Position numbers and translations under genes: made by a program. DNA of 25,258 nt from Paramacrobiotus metropolitanus (taxonomy: Eukaryota; Tardigrada; Eutardigrada; Parachela; Macrobiotidae). The notes below the pieces were generated by a model. That model saw nothing but the letters and a program-made list of their open reading frames with translations. It did no database searches and was not told the DNA's origin. The stretch is taken from NCBI RefSeq assembly GCF_019649055.1, contig NW_026570634.1:1-25258 (forward strand), written 5' to 3'. This document shows positions 21,260 to 25,258 of the stretch, piece after piece. Position 1 is the stretch's first letter. Each line of letters starts with the position of its first letter.

Positions 21260-22623
21260 TTATCGTGGTCGTCAGTTCTGCCCATTCCAGTCTTTATGGG
21301 TGCTTCGAAATGGAAGCTGCCTTCGACCGTGTGGACTTCACCGTATCCAGGGGGCGGAGACTCTATCCGTTTCGGCTCCTTTAAGTGCTGTTTAGTTGTT
21401 TCCTCTTCTTTTGCTTTTGCTGAGTTTTTAAGCGCTTTGATTTCCTCTTGGAGCGTTTTGTTCAACGAGTCTATCTGTCGGTATACCTTGACCAAATCAT
21501 TTGCATCCTTTCTTAGCTTCTCGTAACTCTCGTTTGCTTCGGTGACCTTTTTCATCTGCTCGATAATTGTGCTTGCCCTTTGATCGAGGGTCTTATCGAG
21601 GTCCTTCTTTGCTTCCTTCAGAATTTCCGCTTCTGCTTGCAGTCGAGTGATTTGGTCCGCCCGAGATATGAGGGTCCTTCCTCTCGCTCCGCATTCCTCT
21701 TCGACTGTCTTCAATTGGGCTTCCAGCTCATTAATTTTATCATCCTTTTCCATTATTGTGGTGGCCATTCCTACCAATTCATTGCTTAGTTTAGTGATTT
21801 CCTCTTTTTGGTTTTCAATTTTCAATTGCCCTTCTCTATTCTGAGTCTCTAGCACAGTGACCCGTTCGTCACTCTGTTGTGCCGAGGTTGACCACTTCTT
21901 TACTTCTTTCTTTTGACTTTCGATTTCGTCGTTCAGTCTTTTGCTTTCGTTTTTTGTCGTCCCTGCCAGCTCGAGAAGCTTCTGTGCGGCTTGATCTCTC
22001 TGGCTCTCTGCTTCACTTTGTTTCCTCTTCCTTTCTTGTAGTTCCGTCTGCAGCGTCTTAATGCTCTCTTCTCGCAATTTAAGGTCATCCTTTAATTTTG
22101 TGATGTCTGCTGTCAGACTGGATATCTTTACGGTGAACTTTGTCGCATTTGCTAAACTTTCGTCACGCTTTTTCTCGGCCTCTTTGACCTTTGACTGCAA
22201 AAGGTCACGCTCATTTTTCAGTTCTGCTATCTCCCGTGACCTTTCGGCTGATTCTTCGGAGAAACTGTTGTTGAGGTCCTCTGCTGCGAGGATTCCTTCC
22301 ATATCCTTATCGTCTACCATTTTCTTCAGCTCTTCCGCAGCTTGTCTCTGGGCAACGTATTTGATCTTCCATTGTGTTGCTTCTTCTTCCAGCGTGACCT
22401 TTTCCTGTTCCAATTGGAATACTCTTGCTTCAACTTCAATAGTTTTGTTTCGTTGTTCTCGTACGGCAGCAAATGCTTGCTCTTCCTTTTCATCGAGAAG
22501 CTTTTCTAGATCTCTGATCCGCTGTTTTGCTTCGTTCGATGTGGGAGGTGTTGGTGACCTTCCATTGTCAGCCCTTCCTGACGCCGTTCCCCTCGAAGGT
22601 CTCTTCCAGTTTTTCTTTGGAGG
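21121..22623 (-). CDS. gag: Gag segment C, long coiled coil
   Basis: An open frame of about 500 codons starting without ATG right after a stop at 22624-22626 and overlapping the end of segment B, so it is a continuation by a +1 change near GGGG. From about 22530 to 21400 it is strongly heptad-like: Leu/Ile/Val at regular spacing among Glu, Lys, Gln and Arg, with few Pro or Gly. This predicts a coiled coil of roughly 380 residues. The last part (21400-21121) is Pro/Arg/Lys-rich. Such a coiled coil upstream of capsid is unusual for gypsy gag and could drive particle assembly. The frame changes again near 21240-21260. Confidence 0.6.
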   Translation of the reverse strand, partial: PPKKNWKRPSRGTASGRADNGRSPTPPTSNEAKQRIRDLEKLLDEKEEQAFAAVREQRNKTIEVEARVFQLEQEKVTLEEEATQWKIKYVAQRQAAEELKKMVDDKDMEGILAAEDLNNSFSEESAERSREIAELKNERDLLQSKVKEAEKKRDESLANATKFTVKISSLTADITKLKDDLKLREESIKTLQTELQERKRKQSEAESQRDQAAQKLLELAGTTKNESKRLNDEIESQKKEVKKWSTSAQQSDERVTVLETQNREGQLKIENQKEEITKLSNELVGMATTIMEKDDKINELEAQLKTVEEECGARGRTLISRADQITRLQAEAEILKEAKKDLDKTLDQRASTIIEQMKKVTEANESYEKLRKDANDLVKVYRQIDSLNKTLQEEIKALKNSAKAKEEETTKQHLKEPKRIESPPPGYGEVHTVEGSFHFEAPIKTGMGRTDDHDKEKVKRKTPSRRRGTRDRTAVVIQSSKNQRTMIYQKKPSFINPTTA

Positions 22624-22891
22624 TCATTTTTATTATTCCACCTGCCAAGTCAGCTTGCTTCATTGCAGTGTGGAATGACATCTGTACCGTCGTCTCATCT
22701 TCGTCGTCGGTGTAGAACTTATCATTTGACATAGGGCTGGTACCATTCTCATCCAGCAAGTCTTTCGAAAACAATGAGTTATCCGAAAGGTCGTCCTGGT
22801 CGACCTTTTTCTCGTCTGACAGCTGATTGCTGTTGACGGCATCACCCCCCTTCGGTGACCTTTTGACTGACTTCGTCGTTTCCCTTCTCAA
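22568..22891 (-). CDS. gag: Gag segment B (frame +1 relative to A)
   Basis: About 107 acidic, Ser/Asp-rich codons, including a stretch rich in Asp-Asp-Leu-Ser. There is no ATG at its head and it overlaps the end of segment A by about 50 bases in another frame, so it reads as the continuation of A after a one-base shift. It ends in TGA at 22568, inside its overlap with segment C. No domain recognised. Confidence 0.5.
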   Translation of the reverse strand: MRRETTKSVKRSPKGGDAVNSNQLSDEKKVDQDDLSDNSLFSKDLLDENGTSPMSNDKFYTDDEDETTVQMSFHTAMKQADLAGGIIKMTSKEKLEETFEGNGVRKG

Positions 22892-23279
22892 CTAAATCCG
22901 CGTTTTCCTCTTTGACCACTTCGGCCGACCGTGCCATTCCTCCGGTCTCGGCCTTCAAGTCATCTTTATTCTGTCCATCCGTAGCCGTTTTCTCTTCGGT
23001 GACCTTTGACTGGTCTACCGTGCCGTCGTCGGCGTGCCGTCCAGAGTTTTGACTTCCGTCACTCGAGCTCTCTTTGTTCAAGGTTTCCTTCAGAGCCTTT
23101 TGGTATGTGGCTTCTGAACCTTTGGTGTCCTTCCTCCCAAAGGTCTTCTGAGCTCGAGTTGCTCTTTCATGTTCCACTGGACGTGTGAACGGCTTTAATT
23201 TCCGCTCGTAAGGGTTTTCTGACCGTTCTCTCTGACTACCCGCTGAGACCGGTTCATTACCGTCTGTATCTTGATCCAT
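22842..23279 (-). CDS. gag: Gag N-terminal segment A, start of the gag reading frame
   Basis: ATG at 23279 in a good context (AGACATGG), then 145 codons of hydrophilic Glu/Lys/Ser/Thr-rich sequence with no recognisable domain; probably a disordered gag N-terminus. The frame stops just after a run of six G in sense (six C at about 22844-22849). If one G were absent the frame would run into segment B. The start is chosen because this is the first long frame after the leader and has an ATG. Its function is inferred only from its position upstream of capsid. Confidence 0.6.
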   Translation of the reverse strand: MDQDTDGNEPVSAGSQRERSENPYERKLKPFTRPVEHERATRAQKTFGRKDTKGSEATYQKALKETLNKESSSDGSQNSGRHADDGTVDQSKVTEEKTATDGQNKDDLKAETGGMARSAEVVKEENADLVEKGNDEVSQKVTEGG

Positions 23280-23389
23280 GTCTTTGGGTTTATTGATGAT
23301 CGGATAACTTGGACGATGCTAATAATGTTTCTGACACGTGTGTTAGTTTTAGCTACGTAAGCCCTTTTCACGTAAACAGAAACAAGCGC

Positions 23390-23775
23390 TGTCCTAAAGG
23401 TCACCTTCGTTTTTATCAGCTCAGCTTTGCTAAAGGTCACTCTGCCTCAAAAGGAGCTAAGTCTTTCCTAGAGGTCACTTTTCTTTGAAAAAATTTGACT
23501 AAGTCCCTTTTAAAGGTCACTCCTTATTGCAAAATCTAGCTTATTTCCCACTGTTTCGGCTTGAAAGCTTACTCCGTCGCGTTAAAGCTCACTTTTTCTT
23601 TCAGAACTTTTTTCTTATAAAGGTCACTGACAACTTTAGTCAGAAACGTCTAACCTGAGAATATTTTTGGATTTTATTTAAGAAATCAACTTAGATTTCC
23701 TCAGAACAACGTTATTTCTTCAGCTTAAGCACTTATGTTAAAGGTCATCAATCTCGTCAACTTTTTGGTAAAGGT
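23390..23775 (+). repeat. Run of AAAGGTCA words in the leader
   Basis: Six exact AAAGGTCA copies, all on the plus strand (near 23396, 23434, 23511, 23618, 23740, 23770), with degenerate relatives (GAGGTCAC near 23471, AAAGCTCAC near 23585) between them. Spacing is irregular. The sequence lies upstream of gag and outside any open frame, so protein coding does not explain the repetition. Confidence 0.85.
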
Positions 23776-23918
23776 CAACTTCTCATCGGTTGGTTCAGAA
23801 AATTTTCTTAGCTAGCTACGTCACAATCTTGAGTGCCGTGCGCAAAAACTCCGCCTCCTTACGAAATCTCAGCTTCTAATTGGCTGATTTCTTAGCTAAC
23901 TTTAGCTACGCTGCTGCG

Positions 23919-24098
23919 CCAATCACAGTGCGAATAATCGACCAATCAGGTAAGTTGTTTTTCAGTTTATAAGGCAGAGTGACGTCACGACCAAAATCGA
24001 AAATTTTCACTAGCGCGCCGTGCGCAAAAGTACTGCCTACTTTTCTGCTCAGCTCAGAACCGACCAATGAAAATTGAAAATTCTACTTATCAGCCAAT
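23919..24098 (+). promoter_or_regulatory. Cluster of CCAAT boxes, CRE and TATA-like box inside the leader
   Basis: Plus-strand CCAAT occurs at 23919-23923, 23942-23946, 24064-24068 and 24094-24098. TTTATAAGG is at 23966-23974 and a perfect CRE palindrome TGACGTCA at 23980-23987. A near-repeated GCCGTGCGCAAAA sits on either side (about 23836 and 24017). The order CCAAT-CCAAT-TATA suggests an internal enhancer or promoter, on the plus strand if the TATA box is used. Motif-based inference only. Confidence 0.4.
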
Positions 24099-24360
24099 TC
24101 TAAAATTAATAACGGAAATCTGACCTTTATCGATTTCCAGAATCCAGAATCGATCCAACGCGTCCTTCCGCGAATCCTCCAATCCTCCAGCGATTAAGCT
24201 GACTTCTCCTGGGCCAGCCGATAACCCCTTCTGCTTCGTGTCAGCAGGACGCAGCGGTGCGTCGACCAAAAGACTTGCTGGCTGCGGGTCTTCTGTCGTG
24301 CCTTGACGTTGGCGACGACAGGGGCGCTCGACCACCCTTTTGGGGGAGCGCGTATGATGT

Positions 24361-24386
24361 GTTCGCTCTACGCAGTAGAGACGAAC
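24361..24386. repeat. Leader hairpin, core CTCTACGCAGTAGAGA, copy 1
   Basis: GTTCG, the core, then CGAAC. The outer arms are complementary to each other and differ from those of the second copy at 24529, while the core is identical. The core itself folds (CTCTAC/GTAGAG). Confidence 0.85.
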
Positions 24387-24528
24387 CTGAACTCCACACC
24401 CGCAGTCCAAAAGTGGCTTGCCCACTCGTGCCCCCTTCGGGCTTCTGCCTCTTGTGGCGATCTTTCTCGGCGCTTGTGCCCTCCAACCAAAGCTACGGCA
24501 GTAACCTTGGTCGCGTCAGACTGATACA

Positions 24529-24554
24529 GTGCACTCTACGCAGTAGAGATGCAC
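24529..24554. repeat. Leader hairpin, core CTCTACGCAGTAGAGA, copy 2
   Basis: GTGCA, the same 16-base core, then TGCAC. The outer arms differ from copy 1 yet still pair. AGACT (about 24516-24520) and AGTCT further out could extend the structure. Confidence 0.85.
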
Positions 24555-24692
24555 CGTTTTCAAGTCTGCTGACTGGATCCAAACGCTCCTTCGCCACCAA
24601 ACCGTACGCGAGCCCTTTCTCGCGGAAACGTCTTCCACACCTCGTCAGATGGACGGGAAAACTCACAGATTATCCTGGAGAAACACGACTCT

Positions 24693-24700
24693 TGCTACCA
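24693..24700 (-). promoter_or_regulatory. Primer-binding site (tRNA primer, possibly initiator Met)
   Basis: In sense the bases straight after the 5' LTR are TGGTAGCA, complementary to a tRNA ending TGCTACCA, the 3' end of eukaryotic initiator-Met tRNA. The next bases (AGAGTCGTGTTTC) resemble further iMet complement only if single-base gaps are allowed. Ty3 also pairs only about eight bases of iMet initially. The exact abutment with the LTR edge supports the call; the tRNA identity is inference. Confidence 0.65.
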
Positions 24701-25035
24701 TATGAGCGTGGACCTGATGAAGGTTCACGCGCAGGAACAGAATTGACGGAATTCTGCCTGCCAAACAGATCTGGCAATGCTATACAGCGCCTACGCTATG
24801 GAAAGCGAGAAACGGCGTGATTGCTAGAACTTTATAGACAAGACTAAATTCGATAGAATTTCCTCGTGGACAACTCCGCATTGCTGACTGCAGCAAGCGT
24901 GAAAAATGCGCACGTAGCCGCCACATGATGCGGGTGCGCGCAGAACACCATGCTTTCGCCACACGTAGGCGGGCGTGCAACAAAACACAACAGACTGCCA
25001 AAGCGAGGGTGTACGCATGTACGCCTGCGCTCACA
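24701..25035 (-). repeat. 5' LTR (335 bp), promoter end of the element
   Basis: Partner of 24-365. Transcription should start inside it and run leftward. In sense it begins TGTGAGCG at 25035 and ends CTCATA at 24701, directly next to the primer-binding site. It lacks the 7-base duplication of the other LTR, so the two LTRs differ by that single indel. Confidence 0.93.
24830..24836 (-). promoter_or_regulatory. TATA-like box of the 5' LTR promoter
   Basis: Reads TATAAAG in element sense within the context GTCTATAAAGTT, near the middle of the LTR, where a U3 promoter would lie. The same motif is at 160-166 in the 3' LTR. Assigned by motif only; no transcription start can be seen. Confidence 0.5.
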
Positions 25036-25039
25036 CTAG
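25036..25039. repeat. Target-site duplication CTAG, right copy
   Basis: Direct match to 20-23, placed exactly where homology between the two LTRs ends. Confidence 0.75.
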
Positions 25040-25258
25040 GAACAATGCAATAAATTAAATGAGACTGAAAACTACAGGACACACCCTGCTAAGAAACTCC
25101 TCTCATATTATGGAATTAACAATATTCCATGGGTAACTGCAAGTTTGTATACGTGTTTTAACTGTTGAAAACAAAATGTCTTTTTCGGTGTTTTATCCGT
25201 ACACATACTTAATTGCGAAGTTCGATGAACGCCATCGTTTATTTAGACACAGTGTTGA
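25040..25258. other. Host flanking DNA, right side
   Basis: AT-rich sequence outside the element with no gene seen. It holds one small inverted repeat, ATGGAAT (25110-25116) with ATTCCAT (25124-25130). The left flank (1-19) is too short to describe. Confidence 0.7.

Larger units (their letters stand above)
23280..24692 (-). other. 5' leader of the element (untranslated, highly structured)
   Basis: About 1.4 kb between PBS and the first gag ATG, with no convincing coding frame. The PBS-proximal part (24240-24560) is rich in inverted repeats, including GCGCTC/GAGCGC at about 24325-24352 and two matched hairpins at 24361 and 24529. The centre (23830-24130) has CCAAT, CRE and TATA-like motifs. 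The gag-proximal part (23390-23775) holds repeated AAAGGTCA words. Packaging and dimerisation signals would be expected here, but none is identified. Confidence 0.7.
24..25035 (-). mobile_element. Giant Ty3/gypsy-type LTR retrotransposon, complete with both LTRs
   Basis: Two near-identical terminal repeats enclose gag, protease, RT-RNase H-integrase and two extra reading frames, all on the minus strand. A CTAG direct repeat flanks the element and a TGG-starting primer-binding site abuts the 5' LTR at the right end. The domain order PR, RT, RNase H, IN is that of Ty3/gypsy (Metaviridae); Copia elements place integrase before RT. At 25.0 kb it is several times the usual 5-10 kb. The excess lies in an elongated gag, about 1000 residues between protease and RT, a 1755-codon ORF in the env position, a further ORF and long untranslated regions. 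LTR identity implies recent insertion. Species and family name are not recognised. Confidence 0.95.

Noticed and set aside
590-24128. All AAAGGTCA copies as hairpins
   Set aside because: Only a few (18422, 18710, 18844, 18910) sit in GACC-TTTC-GGTC stems. Most copies have unpaired flanks, so the word is treated separately from the hairpin families.
24240-24560. tRNA or other structural RNA gene in the leader
   Set aside because: Strong hairpins, but no cloverleaf with the expected arms and no A/B box pair at tRNA spacing could be made.

Overview
The window is almost entirely one giant LTR retrotransposon of the Ty3/gypsy type, about 25.0 kb from LTR to LTR (24-25035), carried on the minus strand. 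Host DNA is limited to 1-23 and 25036-25258. The LTRs (24-365 and 24701-25035) look identical by eye apart from one 7-base duplication. They are flanked by a 4-base direct repeat CTAG, and a primer-binding site beginning TGGTAGCA abuts the 5' LTR, so the insertion is recent. The host is a eukaryote and most likely an invertebrate animal; nothing here identifies the species.

Layout in element sense (right to left): 5' LTR; PBS; a 1.4 kb leader with strong hairpins, a CCAAT/CRE/TATA cluster and a run of AAAGGTCA words; a very long gag (23279-19149) with a coiled-coil N-terminal half, a gypsy-type capsid region, a CCHC zinc knuckle and a Gly/Gln-rich tail, broken by about six one-base frame changes; a textbook -1 frameshift signal (slippery GGGAAAC plus an H-type pseudoknot, 19170-19107); a protease ORF that also carries roughly 1000 unfamiliar residues before RT; an RT-RNase H-integrase ORF with all catalytic residues; a 1755-residue ORF in the env position with no membrane segment, which holds three tandem ~153-residue repeats and about four winged-helix-like segments; a Zn-ribbon/RS-rich ORF4 broken by four one-base frame changes; a 1.2 kb 3' untranslated region; 3' LTR.

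The most unusual feature lies at the nucleotide level and is independent of reading frame. The internal region, but not the LTRs, carries about 90 exact copies (counted by eye, both strands) of AAAGGTCA, where about one is expected by chance. It also carries several families of small hairpins with a constant loop (TTACTTT, CCATTC/CCCTTC, GCTTGT, GAAAGTAnnnnGA, a GCCG...GCCGTAAC core, a CTCTACGCAGTAGAGA core) and stems that differ from copy to copy yet stay complementary. They occur in coding sequence in all three frames and in both untranslated regions. They look either like structured RNA elements under covariation or like tiny insertions that create an inverted copy of their target.

The large pro, RT-IN and ORF3 frames are intact over about 14 kb, while gag and ORF4 carry many one-base breaks, mostly near short homopolymers. 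Whether these are assembly errors, real decay or recoding cannot be settled from this copy.
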